NCBI GenBank assembly: GCA_963663365.2
Contig: CAXXIH010000006.1
Location: 86,450-150,449, forward strand
Length of the DNA stretch: 64,000 nucleotides
Source of the DNA: G963663365 sp963663365
GTDB lineage: Bacteria > Hinthialibacterota > Hinthialibacteria > Hinthialibacterales > G963663365
Direction of reading: 5' to 3'
Shown: positions 17,130 through 26,192 of the stretch, one piece after another
Layout: each line of letters begins with the position of its first letter
Position numbering within the stretch: position 1 is the stretch's first letter
Translations under genes and position numbers: made by a program
The notes under the pieces: model-generated
What the model was told of the DNA's origin: nothing
What the model saw: only the letters and a program-made list of their open reading frames with translations
The model's database searches: none

Positions 17130-18701
17130 TCAGGCCGGTTCATCTTCAAAGGCGTAAGATTTGCACACGCGTATTCGAGAATCTTCAACAGCACCTCCCA
17201 CAGTGAAGTGATAGATCACTTCATAACCGGTCGGCAGGTCAAGAAAACGATTCACATCGTCATCGAAAAATGCGCCGATGCCCGTTCCCTGAATTCCAAC
17301 GGCTTCCGCGCCGAGGTACAGACCTTGGCCGATTATCCCGCTTTCGATATGGGCGGCCCGGTAACCGCGCTGTCCAAAACGGATATATGCTCTATTTAAA
17401 TCTGCAATCATCGAGAGGGCGAATGCGGAATGGCTGGCGATGTTTTGCCCCAGCGAAAGGCTTGCCGCTGTGGAGCGGGCATCTCCCTCGGCTTGTAACA
17501 CCAAGGCATGCTTATCGCGGTCGTAATAATAGACACCGGATTCGACACCCTTAACACGATGCAAATAGAGGAATAAGTGGATTAGAAACTCACCGCCGGA
17601 ACCGTGGTGGAATCCGGCGATATCGCCATGTGGACTTTCTGTGGCACGGTAAAGAATCGCGCCCAGTTCCTGGACCGTGATCCCGGTTTTGCCATCGAAA
17701 TCGACACCGGAGCGCCTGCGCCGGATGAGTGTCCACAGATCGTCCGTTGCCCGTAAATTGTGATCAAGCGGCAGAGTTGTGCCGGTACGGAGCGGGCCGG
17801 GATTGGAGTTTGTCTCAATTGATAAAGATGAAGCCATGCCGCGAGTCGCCTCATACACATCCGCGATAGATTGATAATGAATTGTCTCCGGGGATAGCGC
17901 GTTGGGAGTGCCTATGAATTGCAGGCTCGGTTGTGACGAATCGACTGCGGTTAATGGAATTTGGCCGTCTTTTCCGCTTTCAGTGGCGATTAGGATTCCG
18001 GGATTTTCATCGGTGTTGCTCAGTCCAAAGAGCGCGGCGATTTTTAAATCGTCAAAAATGTGACGATACGTGGGGTTATATCCAAGACCCCTAAGCGCTT
18101 CAAAAATAGACGATACTGCATGACCGAGATCGTGATGGCAGTAGCGAAAAGCCCGGTCACGGTATTTCCAGGCCTCGCGCCAGAAAATCGAAGTCAAAAG
18201 AATCGTTAGGGTTGAGGCCGGTATTTCGCTGTTTCTATGAAGACTTTGGAGCAGATGGCTAACATCACCCTTTGCTCTCTGTTCCAATACAAAATCGTTT
18301 ACCCGGAAATGATAGACGCCGTCTTCCAGGTCTTCGAAGCCTTTGGCAATCAGATGAGTTTCGGTGGGGTGAAGATTGCCGGAAGATGGATTCACGCGTA
18401 ATGACCAACGCGCGCCTTGAGCGGGGACTTCTTTCCATGCCGAAATTGCCATGGAGTAATAGAGAAATTGGGACAGACGCATTAGTGTCCAGGGCGCTGT
18501 TTTGGGGTATTCCGGCTGGAAATAATCGAGGGGCTGCGGTCTATTAGGTTTGGGCAAGGCGATTTCCGGACATCCCTCATAACGCCGGAATGGCTCGGGT
18601 TGATTGTCCCAATCCAGATACCATTGCGAATTGTAGAGCTTTGCCACGGTGTGTTTGGTGGATTGGTGGTATCGATAGGATGGAGTCTCTTGGAATCTCA
18701 T
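17130..18701 (-). CDS. SagB/ThcOx-type oxidoreductase with two nitroreductase-like domains
   Basis: 523 residues built of two nitroreductase-fold halves (about 75-260 and 300-515). SagB-type enzymes use FMN to oxidise azolines to azoles in thiazole/oxazole-modified peptides. The second half carries RRRSGVDFDG, the GSGGEFLIHLFLYL segment and the terminal GIGAFFDDDV, typical of SagB proteins. The first half has RVNPSSGNLHPTETHL, also a SagB-type signature. No YcaO cyclodehydratase, precursor peptide or exporter is adjacent, so a natural-product role is doubtful; such stand-alone two-domain forms are common and of unknown function. Cytoplasmic, no signal. Confidence 0.8.
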   Translation of the reverse strand: MRFQETPSYRYHQSTKHTVAKLYNSQWYLDWDNQPEPFRRYEGCPEIALPKPNRPQPLDYFQPEYPKTAPWTLMRLSQFLYYSMAISAWKEVPAQGARWSLRVNPSSGNLHPTETHLIAKGFEDLEDGVYHFRVNDFVLEQRAKGDVSHLLQSLHRNSEIPASTLTILLTSIFWREAWKYRDRAFRYCHHDLGHAVSSIFEALRGLGYNPTYRHIFDDLKIAALFGLSNTDENPGILIATESGKDGQIPLTAVDSSQPSLQFIGTPNALSPETIHYQSIADVYEATRGMASSLSIETNSNPGPLRTGTTLPLDHNLRATDDLWTLIRRRRSGVDFDGKTGITVQELGAILYRATESPHGDIAGFHHGSGGEFLIHLFLYLHRVKGVESGVYYYDRDKHALVLQAEGDARSTAASLSLGQNIASHSAFALSMIADLNRAYIRFGQRGYRAAHIESGIIGQGLYLGAEAVGIQGTGIGAFFDDDVNRFLDLPTGYEVIYHFTVGGAVEDSRIRVCKSYAFEDEPA

Positions 18702-18835
18702 GGCCGCGTTGCAGTGGCTCCTTCTCTAGAAAAGAGATACCCAAGAATACTCCTAAGACCTAGATCTGTGGCAGCATTCCACCTTGAGAATGAATTTCCT
18801 TGACATCGGTGGGGGGTTATGAGTATGGTTTTCTC

Positions 18836-19024
18836 ATGCTCGATAGACTGTATAAGCTTCTAAAGAGAAAACCCCGGCGTGTCGAGCTCGAATGGTATGA
18901 ATTCGATCCGCAGGTTTTGCAGCCCGGCTTAGAGCGAAGTTTTGGGCTCCCGGCCCGCCGTCCCTCATCCAAACAGAACCGCAAAGTATCCCGTAAACAA
19001 CAAGACCGCGCCCAGCAGCCCTAG
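18836..19024 (+). CDS. possible small basic protein
   Basis: A 62-residue frame: MLDRLYKLLKRKPRR, then a hydrophilic middle and a very basic, Gln/Ser-rich tail. A TTGACA (18800-18805) with TATGGT 18 bases later would make a promoter just upstream, but no ribosome binding site is visible. The opposite strand is also open here. Reality is uncertain; no family recognised. Confidence 0.3.
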   Translation: MLDRLYKLLKRKPRRVELEWYEFDPQVLQPGLERSFGLPARRPSSKQNRKVSRKQQDRAQQP

Positions 19025-19057
19025 CCTGCCTGATTTTCAACAGCGGTTCCGAATAAT

Positions 19058-19669
19058 TCACTTTTCTTCTTTATTTTTGTTTTCTGCGTTTAGCCGTTCT
19101 CGCGCTCCTGTCCACTGCATGAAAGCGAGTCCGCCGTCATTAATGATTTCATCGTAGACAATCACTTCTTTTTCGACATCGAATATAATATCGGAACCCA
19201 CCACACGCCCCCACCAAACCCGGATGTAGACGAGCTTCTCATTGATCCATTGGACCCGCAGACCAAAATTTGTCAGGTGGTCCTTCAGCATAATTTTGAT
19301 GAGATATTCTTTTTCGTTGAAGACATAAAGGGGAACATCGGCTATTTCAGTCGAGAAACTGGCGCCTGGGTTTGGTTTATCCCACTTCTTATATCCATGC
19401 TCAGGATCGAATCCTATCCAATAGGCTTTATTGGGTGATGGGACTTTCGCACGGCACGAGATATCCTGCGTGACGCGGGATATTTTGACACCAGGTTCGG
19501 TGCTACCTGATTCGCTGTTTTGCACGGAAGGTGTGAAGAAAATTCGCGGCTCTTTCCAACGGTCAGGGGTTGTATGGAAAGTATCATCCGAATATGCAAA
19601 TCCGGCTGTTGTGGTGAGAAGCACTGTTAGAAAGAAGCGGTGCACGTAGAGGAAGTTTTTTTGATTCAT
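19058..19669 (-). CDS. hypothetical secreted protein, 203 aa
   Basis: Not recognised. The protein has an N-terminal Sec signal (FFLTVLLTTTAGFAYS) and a beta-rich body with many aromatic residues (VQWINEKLVYIRVWWGRVVG), suggesting a small periplasmic domain. The C-terminus is charged and low complexity (ENKNKEEK). GGAGG lies six bases before the ATG, which supports the start. Its neighbours give no functional hint. Confidence 0.65.
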   Translation of the reverse strand: MNQKNFLYVHRFFLTVLLTTTAGFAYSDDTFHTTPDRWKEPRIFFTPSVQNSESGSTEPGVKISRVTQDISCRAKVPSPNKAYWIGFDPEHGYKKWDKPNPGASFSTEIADVPLYVFNEKEYLIKIMLKDHLTNFGLRVQWINEKLVYIRVWWGRVVGSDIIFDVEKEVIVYDEIINDGGLAFMQWTGARERLNAENKNKEEK

Positions 19670-19803
19670 TTGACGCCTCCAGAGGGAAGATGCCTACTGG
19701 ATGTCAAACGACTCGGTGTCTACTTCAGTTACGTCTAGATTCTGAATTAAGATGCCTGCCGCTTTGACGGTGTTTGGCAATTGCGGCAGAGGGGTGATGG
19801 GCT

Positions 19804-20532
19804 CTAAAAGACAGGTGTCTCTTCCATCTCGTGGTCCCAATACAAGAACCGGCCGCATCCCTCACAGATAACGAAATCCTGTCCGCGTTTGGCCAGCTGT
19901 ACGGTGTGTTTGGTGAGCCTTACGTTACAGGCGCCGCAATAATCGCCATTGGCCGTGGCCATTGCGATCCCATGCCGCGCTTCGAAGATTCTCATAAACC
20001 GTCTTAAGAGCGCTTTATCGACATTTTCGGCTACAGCGTCTGCCTTACCCTTTGCGACATCTATTCTTTTGTCGAGTTCAGCCTCTTGACCGCTGATCTC
20101 TTCAATACGGGCTTCCAAAATAGGCCGTTTCTCGTTCAGTTTGGCCTCTTTTTCTTCGATCTCTTTGGCAGCCTTTTCGGCGTCTTCCATGGCTGTGACA
20201 ATTTCGTCTTCCAGCCTGCCGATTCGTTTGGAAAGTGTTTGAATCTCGTTGTTGGTGGCGGTGTATTCCTTGTTATTCTTGATGGCCATCAGCTGGGTTT
20301 GCTTTTTCTTACGGCTTTCTTGTGCTTCGGCCAGGAGTTTTTCTTTACGCCGTTGCAGGAGTTCAGCTTGTTGATGATCTTCTTGGGCCTTTTCTACACC
20401 GCTTTGCAGGTTGTTAAGTTCTGCCTCTAAGACCGCTCGTTGATTGGGTAGATCGGCCTTTTCTTGTTCAACTTCAAACTGAGCTCCTCGAGCTTTTTGC
20501 AGCTCGATCAACCGTTCCAGCCTTGGATCCAT
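19804..20532 (-). CDS. coiled-coil C4 zinc-ribbon protein (DUF164/CT398 type)
   Basis: 242 residues. A long antiparallel coiled coil (about 15-175, repeated Lys/Glu heptads) is followed by a zinc ribbon with C199, C202, C223 and C226 (CGACNVRL and CEGCGRFLYW). This order defines the CT398/zf-RING_7 family, found across bacteria. Chlamydial CT398 has been linked to sigma-54 and secretion, but the general role is unsettled. Probably cytoplasmic. A 64-residue gene ends 42 bases upstream on the same strand, so the two may be co-expressed. Confidence 0.85.
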   Translation of the reverse strand: MDPRLERLIELQKARGAQFEVEQEKADLPNQRAVLEAELNNLQSGVEKAQEDHQQAELLQRRKEKLLAEAQESRKKKQTQLMAIKNNKEYTATNNEIQTLSKRIGRLEDEIVTAMEDAEKAAKEIEEKEAKLNEKRPILEARIEEISGQEAELDKRIDVAKGKADAVAENVDKALLRRFMRIFEARHGIAMATANGDYCGACNVRLTKHTVQLAKRGQDFVICEGCGRFLYWDHEMEETPVF

Positions 20533-20574
20533 TGTTTATATCACCGTCTCCTCATAATAAATCCCGGCATACGA

Positions 20575-20769
20575 TTAAGAATCGGCTTCTTCCGATACTT
20601 TCGGACGGGGGAACTTTTCGTCTAACGTTTCAATAATTGTGGCAAAAAACCGCGCCATTGTGATTTGGTCAGGGGGACGCATGTCAGGGCCGTTAAAAGC
20701 GAGCAAGTAGTTACAAGAAATACGAGTTGCGAGTTCAGCGCGTGTAGCATCATCCATATAATTCGCCAT
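20575..20769 (-). CDS. hypothetical protein, 64 aa
   Basis: A small soluble protein with predicted helices (DDATRAELATRISCNYLLAF and MARFFATIIETLDEKF) and an acidic end. No family recognised. It sits directly upstream of the zinc-ribbon gene on the same strand, which is the main reason to believe it is real. Confidence 0.5.
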   Translation of the reverse strand: MANYMDDATRAELATRISCNYLLAFNGPDMRPPDQITMARFFATIIETLDEKFPRPKVSEEADS

Positions 20770-20986
20770 TTTTTCGCCTCATCATGAAACAATAAAATTT
20801 TATCGTCCCCGGCATACTGCTGGGGCGTTGAAAAACTACAAAAAGTGCAAGTGAGTAACCCGACAAGGAAACCCTATTGCAAATGGTAAATCTATCTCGA
20901 TCCTCTTCTTTGAGCAACCGACCTACAGCCATCGTGTTTTGAGGTTTCCCGGTCACAAGATAGCCGCTGAGCCGTATGATGCGGCT

Positions 20987-21457
20987 ATGTCTACACATGA
21001 AAGCATATCTGCGGGGACTGTCAGGGAATCTGAATCGACCGTTCGTGTCTATTGGTCTACACAGAGGCCGCGCACCTTTGACCATGAGTTAATGTGGGGA
21101 GTTTTGGGCACTTTGGGGCTTATTGTTGCCGGATTGGTACCAGCGGAATGGCTTGGTTTGGCTCCGGTTTGTCCTTTTAAGGAGATGACAGGTCATCCAT
21201 GCATGACTTGTGGTACAACCCGGGCGGTTTGGGCATTTGCCCATGGTCATGTTACTGATGCATTTATTATGAATCCTCTGGCCGGGCTGGGCCTTGTCCT
21301 AATGTTTCCTTACCTCATCTATGCATGGACGACTGTGTTGTTTCGCACCCGTCGGCTGCGCATAAGTTTGCGTCCACCATGGTCCAATGTCCTACGCGTG
21401 GTGATTCTCCTGGCATTGGTTTGCAATTGGATTTACCTGATTTGGGTGGGCCGCTGA
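20987..21457 (+). CDS. DUF2752 membrane protein
   Basis: 156 residues. The defining DUF2752 motif is present: CPFKEMTGHPCMTCGTTRA, with the paired Cys of CxTCGxTRA, followed by a membrane helix with NPL (MNPLAGLGLVLMF) and a C-terminal helix ending NWIYLIWVGR. Three membrane segments are predicted. Function of the family is unknown. The ATG at 20987 is preferred over a TTG at 20939, although neither has a good ribosome binding site. Confidence 0.75.
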   Translation: MSTHESISAGTVRESESTVRVYWSTQRPRTFDHELMWGVLGTLGLIVAGLVPAEWLGLAPVCPFKEMTGHPCMTCGTTRAVWAFAHGHVTDAFIMNPLAGLGLVLMFPYLIYAWTTVLFRTRRLRISLRPPWSNVLRVVILLALVCNWIYLIWVGR

Positions 21458-21464
21458 CAGATTT

Positions 21465-22295
21465 TTAGGAAGTACGGTCTTCAATTTTCTCTGCCAGACA
21501 CAAGATCGAAAGCCCCAGTGGCAATCCATAACGCTCGATAAACGGCGCTTCGGCTTTGAATGCAGCCATCAATGCCGAATTGATCAAGGGATGACGGTGT
21601 GAGTTATCAGGTCTAGGGCCTTCAGGATTGACATCTCCGGCAAAGAATCTGCGGAGGTTTCGGTAGGTGCGCCAGCTATAGGCCACAGGAAGCAACAGCA
21701 TATTCATGCCCGACCAGTGGCTGATTTGCAGTCCTGATGATTCTACGAATTCACGAAATTCTTGGGGACGATATCTGCGTATGTGATGATTTACAACATC
21801 ATGGTCGCTCCACAGAGAAGGAAATGCCGGGACAGTTAACAAAATCCGTCCCCCTGTTCGGCATACACGCGCCATTTCATTTAGGGCTTGCGCATGGTCC
21901 TCAATATGTTCGAGCACATCCAATGCCGTGACGAGGTCGTATTCACCATCTTCAAAAGGCAGGTTGCATAGGTCGGCTTGGCGGACATCCGCTTCATTTC
22001 GCTTTGTACAGAAACCGACGGCCAAGGGACTATTATCCACCCCGGCAACCTCGCCGAATTCGCGCAGCAAAGACAAGTTGATACCTGTACCACATCCAGC
22101 GTCGAGAATCTTTCTTGTTTGCGGGCCATGTTGCGGAAGATGATGCCTCAGAACGCGGGCGATAATGTGGCGGCGGGAAACGAACCACCAGTTACGTTCC
22201 TCAAAGACATAATATTCCGCATAGTAATCTTCACGCACGAAGGGGGACTCCAGAAGAAAAGAGTAACTGTGTCTAAACTGCATGCCTAGCGGCAT
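21465..22295 (-). CDS. class I SAM-dependent methyltransferase
   Basis: 276 residues. Motif I is ILDAGCGTGINLSLL (near residue 62), followed by the acidic loop AGVDNSP, motif II-like EYDLVTALDVLEHIED and GRILLTVPAFPSLWS, a standard methyltransferase 11-type fold. The FPSLWSDHDVVNHHIRRY segment and the aromatic N-terminus (YYAEYYVFEERNWWFVSRR) are typical of methyltransferases found with surface polysaccharide or glycolipid genes. The substrate is unknown. It ends seven bases from the convergent DUF2752 gene. Confidence 0.85.
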   Translation of the reverse strand: MPLGMQFRHSYSFLLESPFVREDYYAEYYVFEERNWWFVSRRHIIARVLRHHLPQHGPQTRKILDAGCGTGINLSLLREFGEVAGVDNSPLAVGFCTKRNEADVRQADLCNLPFEDGEYDLVTALDVLEHIEDHAQALNEMARVCRTGGRILLTVPAFPSLWSDHDVVNHHIRRYRPQEFREFVESSGLQISHWSGMNMLLLPVAYSWRTYRNLRRFFAGDVNPEGPRPDNSHRHPLINSALMAAFKAEAPFIERYGLPLGLSILCLAEKIEDRTS

Positions 22296-22391
22296 TCAAA
22301 CCGGATGCCACCAAGATGATTCTAGTATAGGATGGTAAGGATGCCGGTGGGGCCTATGGAAGTCACGGCTGGAGTGCAGACAAACAATCCG

Positions 22392-22470
22392 TATAATCGA
22401 ATATCCCCTATGTTCTTAGGCCGGTTTGGCCTAAAACCAATATGGTGCCGGGTTGCTGCTCCCGGCTTTT
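22392..22470 (+). promoter_or_regulatory. promoter -10 and two leader hairpins before the isomerase gene
   Basis: TATAAT at 22392-22397 is followed by a perfect 7-bp hairpin TTAGGCC/GGCCTAA (22416-22434) and a second 6-bp hairpin GCCGGG/CCCGGC (22447-22466) ending in TTTT. The coding start is at 22532. The second hairpin looks like a weak attenuator. No known riboswitch was recognised. Confidence 0.4.
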
Positions 22471-22531
22471 GCCGGCTCGGCAGTGCCCCTTCATTCCTGT
22501 AAAACCGTCCCCGATCTGGAGGCTATAAATT

Positions 22532-23989
22532 ATGAAAGTCGGAATCGTAAGTTTCAGTGATGGCCGCAAGCGTGTTGCCGAGGCCTGTGATGCAGATGTC
22601 AAAAAATTTCAAAAAGGTGTGGCCGATTGGCTCGAAAAAGAAGGCCATGAAGTCGTCTCTTGTCCCAATGTTGCTTGGAATTGGGAGACCTGCAAATCAG
22701 AAGGCGATCGTTTGGCCGATGCGGATGTTGATGCCGTAATTTTTAATTTTGCGGTTTGGTCATATCCCGATCTGACGGCTCAAGTTGCGATCCGTGTGGA
22801 TGCGCCGACGCTATTGCTGGGCAATATCAATCCCTCTCACCCGGGCTGGGTTGCGTTCTTCGCTTCCTGCGGAACGATGAGTGAATTGGGAGAGACATAC
22901 GGACGGGCCTTGGGCGATATTTCCGAGCCGGAAGTACAAGAAGAAATTCGTACTTTCCTGCGGGAAGCCGATCCGGATGGCCGTCAGCGTGGCAAGGCCG
23001 CTGCCGAAAAACTGTATGGCATGCGTTATGGTCATTTCGACGGTCCCTCGATGGGGATGTACACCGGGCATGTGGATGCCACACAATGGATGGGGCAACT
23101 GGGTGTCCAAGTCTATCACCGCGGTCAACTTCACCTCGCCAATACATCCAAAAACATTGCTCCCGAACGTGTCGAAGCCGGTTTGAAATGGCTGGAAGAT
23201 GTTTGCAAAGAAGTCTGCTATGACGGTGAAGTCTTAACGCCCGGATTGGATGGAACTTTGGCCCGCCAGGTCAGGCTTTATCTCGCCACCAAAGATTTTT
23301 GCAAAGAAGAAGGTGTCGACTTCATGGGATTGACCGGGCAGCTCGATTTCACTGAGTCACCCGACTGGTGCACGTTAGATATTCCCGAAGCGATTCTTAA
23401 CGATACGGCGGATTGGGAAGAAGAGAATAAGAAGGTCATCGTTACGGCGACGGAATGTGATAGCAATGCGGCGCTGACGATGCAGCTGATGCATCTCTTA
23501 ACCAATACGCCGGTTTTGTTTGCCGACTTACGGCATTATCACAAAGATCTGGATATGTATGACTTGGTCAATAGCGGCCAGCATGCCCCCTGGCTTGCCA
23601 AACGATCCGATAATTACCGCGAGAACTGGGGCGAAGTACGTTTGATGCCGGCCTCGAAATTCTACTTTGCAGGCGGCGGTGCTTCAGTGCAGTTTTATGC
23701 CGCTCCCGCGGATGTCGTAACCTATGCCCGCATTGTCAGGATCGGCGGTGAATTTGTGATGCATATGTTTACCGGCGCTTTTGTTGAATATCCCTATGAG
23801 AAAGCCGAAGCACTAGGTAAGCAAACAACCTATGAATGGCCGCATGTGTGGGCGAAATTCGGTTGTTCTTTTGACAGCCTTAAAAATTATTTCTGCGCCA
23901 ACCACATTCATGCCTGCATCGGCGATCATGTCGCTGCCTTAAGCGCGGCATGCGAAGTGCTTGGTATTCAGCCGGTTGTGTTGCGCTAA
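22532..23989 (+). CDS. L-fucose/L-arabinose isomerase family protein
   Basis: 485 residues, cytoplasmic. The N-terminal Rossmann-like domain (MKVGIVSFSDGR, then DADVDAVIFNFAVWSYPDL) and the later GLTGQLDFTE and CTLDIPEAILND segments match the fucose isomerase-like superfamily. Members interconvert aldoses and ketoses with a divalent metal. True FucI is near 590 residues and AraA near 500; the order here is closer to the uncharacterised isomerase-like group, so the sugar is undetermined. GGAGG nine bases before the ATG supports the start. It ends at a strong terminator and stands alone. Confidence 0.8.
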   Translation: MKVGIVSFSDGRKRVAEACDADVKKFQKGVADWLEKEGHEVVSCPNVAWNWETCKSEGDRLADADVDAVIFNFAVWSYPDLTAQVAIRVDAPTLLLGNINPSHPGWVAFFASCGTMSELGETYGRALGDISEPEVQEEIRTFLREADPDGRQRGKAAAEKLYGMRYGHFDGPSMGMYTGHVDATQWMGQLGVQVYHRGQLHLANTSKNIAPERVEAGLKWLEDVCKEVCYDGEVLTPGLDGTLARQVRLYLATKDFCKEEGVDFMGLTGQLDFTESPDWCTLDIPEAILNDTADWEEENKKVIVTATECDSNAALTMQLMHLLTNTPVLFADLRHYHKDLDMYDLVNSGQHAPWLAKRSDNYRENWGEVRLMPASKFYFAGGGASVQFYAAPADVVTYARIVRIGGEFVMHMFTGAFVEYPYEKAEALGKQTTYEWPHVWAKFGCSFDSLKNYFCANHIHACIGDHVAALSAACEVLGIQPVVLR

Positions 23990-24032
23990 ACAGACGAATA
24001 AAGCATCGCCTGTTTGCTTTCATTGAATGGAA

Positions 24033-24064
24033 ACGCCCCAGGTCCGAGGACTTGGGGCGTTTTT
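24033..24064 (+). terminator. rho-independent terminator after the isomerase gene
   Basis: Stem ACGCCCCAGGTCC (24033-24045) with GGACTTGGGGCGT (24048-24060), one mismatch-type G-U, followed by four more T after the stem end. Confidence 0.9.
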
Positions 24065-24127
24065 ACGTTTTCTATATTCGTCTCAATCCGAAGGACTATT
24101 GATATGTCCAACGGGATTTCGTTTTCG

Positions 24128-25963
24128 TTATAGGTCGTCGCCATTCAACAACTCGCCGGAAACAGAATCCGCATCGTCGATCAAGTACACTTCCAGGTTA
24201 TCGAAGTACACCGTGACCGGTGTAGCGGCATCCGAAACATTGGCTGCCTGAAGAATCGGATGCAGTGAGCCCCTGGGCGGATTGTAGTGGAAGGTGAGGA
24301 CCTTATAGCCGGTTGTGAATAGCGCGCTGTCAGCCACGATATTCATGCCGATGGAGGTGTCGAAACTGGCATCCAACGCCGCGATAGCGACATTTGTGCT
24401 TGCTCCGGTGGCGGCCACAGAAACACGAAGCAGGGCTGATTTTCCACCGGTTTCAATGGCTGGCAGGAACAAGGCCATAACCTCGCCACTATTAACAGTC
24501 ATTGAATAACCAACACCGTTGGTCAACTCACGTCCGGAGACATCGGCCGGAATGAATCCTTGTTGGCCGCTGCCTTGAGGTGTATCGGCTACAAAACCGC
24601 CCGGCATCTCGGCGATACCTTCATTGGCTACCGGAGCATCGAAATTGAATACCCGATAAGGCTCCATGGTCGTAGTGCCCGGCTGAGTCGGCGTTGCCGT
24701 GCTTGTGGGTTGCTGTGTTGGAATCTGTGTGGGAGTCCAGGTTGCTGTCGGTGTCCGTGTCCGGGACGGTGTTGGAGTATTTGTCGGCCCGATTGGTGTG
24801 GGTGTGGCCGTTACAATGCTTGGGATTGTGGCCGTGGGTGTGGGTGTAATTGTCGGTGATGGCGTCGATGTTGGTACGGTTGGCGTAGCTTCGCCGCGAG
24901 GAGCGATCTCGCCATGCCGAAAAACGTTAATACCGTCATCGCCCTCGGCGCTGTATACATAACCTTCGTAGGCATATGTATCGTATACATCATGATCTTC
25001 GGTGCTGCTTTCTGCAACAAAACGAGGATTTTCGTTTTGGATGATGTCCAGAACACGAACTCCACCGGGATCGCCGGGGCCAAGATCATTTCCCGCGTAG
25101 TAGGCGGTTGCGCCATACACATACAGATTGCGGATGGAGATACCATCGACAATCATTACGTCTCTAAATCCGACCTCCCACCATTCAGAGAGCAAAGTCA
25201 GAGAATTCGGATCGGATATATCGTAAATACCAATGGTCCCCGTACCCGGAAATTCTGCGAGACCGGCCGCAAAACCTTGCGAAGTCGCCAGGATATTGCC
25301 TTCGATGGCTAGATCGGAACAGAAACCATCAATGTCGAAATGATAGATAAGGGATGGATCCGCAGGATTGGAAATATCTACTAATGCAATACGATAATCT
25401 GCACCGACATAGGCGCGGTCCCCGTGAATGAGCACACCATAGGCCCAATCCCCGACATCGATTGTCGAAAGCAGTAGAGGAGGGTTTGCATCTTGGGGCT
25501 CAAGAATGAGAAGGCCATCTCCCTCGGCAGCAATCAAAACCAGGTTACCGGCTGCATCCACGCCAGATACGGTAGTGACATTTAAGTTCCATCGAGTACC
25601 CAGTTGTTGGGGAGATGTGGGATCGGAGATGTCGATGATCATAAATGTCTTGTTTTCGGAGTCACCGCCGCGAGTCAATACAACATAAGCGCGGTTTCCC
25701 TCTACGGCGATATCGCGGGCGCCGGAAGGAAGCTCCAGGCCGCCTGTTTTTACCGGATTGGAGGGATCGGAGAGGTCGAAAATGGAGAATGTTTGGGAAC
25801 CGGCTGCATAAAGGTACCCATTCTCATAGTCGAACGCCTCAGCATCTTGATCAATATGCTTGATTGGCTGCATTTGGGTCACGCTCCAGGCACAAGGCGT
25901 AAGGGCGACTGCCATGATTAGGAAGGCCGGGATCGACCCAATTCCGGAATTGAAAATTCGCAT
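24128..25963 (-). CDS. secreted LVIVD-repeat propeller protein with Thr/Pro linker
   Basis: 611 residues. A signal peptide (1-28) is followed by a beta-propeller of LVIVD-type repeats (about 30-350; each reads like YVVLTRGG...MIIDISDPTSP or VALVDISNPADPS). Next is a low-complexity linker of TPTPT, TPT and TPS units (about 355-435), then a C-terminal beta-sandwich (440-600) like those that bind carbohydrates or anchor to surfaces. LVIVD repeats are non-catalytic and common in choice-of-anchor proteins. Likely an extracellular or surface protein. The Thr/Pro linker resembles O-glycosylated linkers of secreted proteins, but glycosylation is inference. Confidence 0.8.
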   Translation of the reverse strand: MRIFNSGIGSIPAFLIMAVALTPCAWSVTQMQPIKHIDQDAEAFDYENGYLYAAGSQTFSIFDLSDPSNPVKTGGLELPSGARDIAVEGNRAYVVLTRGGDSENKTFMIIDISDPTSPQQLGTRWNLNVTTVSGVDAAGNLVLIAAEGDGLLILEPQDANPPLLLSTIDVGDWAYGVLIHGDRAYVGADYRIALVDISNPADPSLIYHFDIDGFCSDLAIEGNILATSQGFAAGLAEFPGTGTIGIYDISDPNSLTLLSEWWEVGFRDVMIVDGISIRNLYVYGATAYYAGNDLGPGDPGGVRVLDIIQNENPRFVAESSTEDHDVYDTYAYEGYVYSAEGDDGINVFRHGEIAPRGEATPTVPTSTPSPTITPTPTATIPSIVTATPTPIGPTNTPTPSRTRTPTATWTPTQIPTQQPTSTATPTQPGTTTMEPYRVFNFDAPVANEGIAEMPGGFVADTPQGSGQQGFIPADVSGRELTNGVGYSMTVNSGEVMALFLPAIETGGKSALLRVSVAATGASTNVAIAALDASFDTSIGMNIVADSALFTTGYKVLTFHYNPPRGSLHPILQAANVSDAATPVTVYFDNLEVYLIDDADSVSGELLNGDDL

Positions 25964-26192
25964 GATAAACCTCGAAGTGTGGACGCCATCAGATTAAGAC
26001 TGGTTGGCGGAATCCGGTCGCATAAATACGTTCCGGGGAAATATAGTAACATAAGCCCGCTTCACTCCTGAACCGTGAATTTATCACGCTACCAATGGAA
26101 TTACACTCATATTTCCAGGACGGAAGCAGATGGAGCGCGCTACTGGTTATAGTTAACCCGCTGATTTGTCTCTTGATAAATGTATTTAAACG

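Noticed and set aside
17130..18701. Thiazole/oxazole peptide cluster around the SagB-type gene
   Set aside because: No precursor, YcaO or transporter gene lies within the surrounding 10 kb.
20086..20430. Plus-strand frame rich in Leu and Phe resembling a membrane protein
   Set aside because: It is antisense to the coiled-coil zinc-ribbon gene; Lys/Glu codons read backward as Phe/Leu.
24680..24900. Dense short repeats suggesting a CRISPR or tandem repeat array
   Set aside because: They encode the Thr/Pro linker of the LVIVD protein; units are irregular and no spacer pattern exists.
24560..24962. Open frames on the plus strand rich in Gly, Cys and Val
   Set aside because: They are antisense to the Thr/Pro-rich coding segment and arise from its composition.
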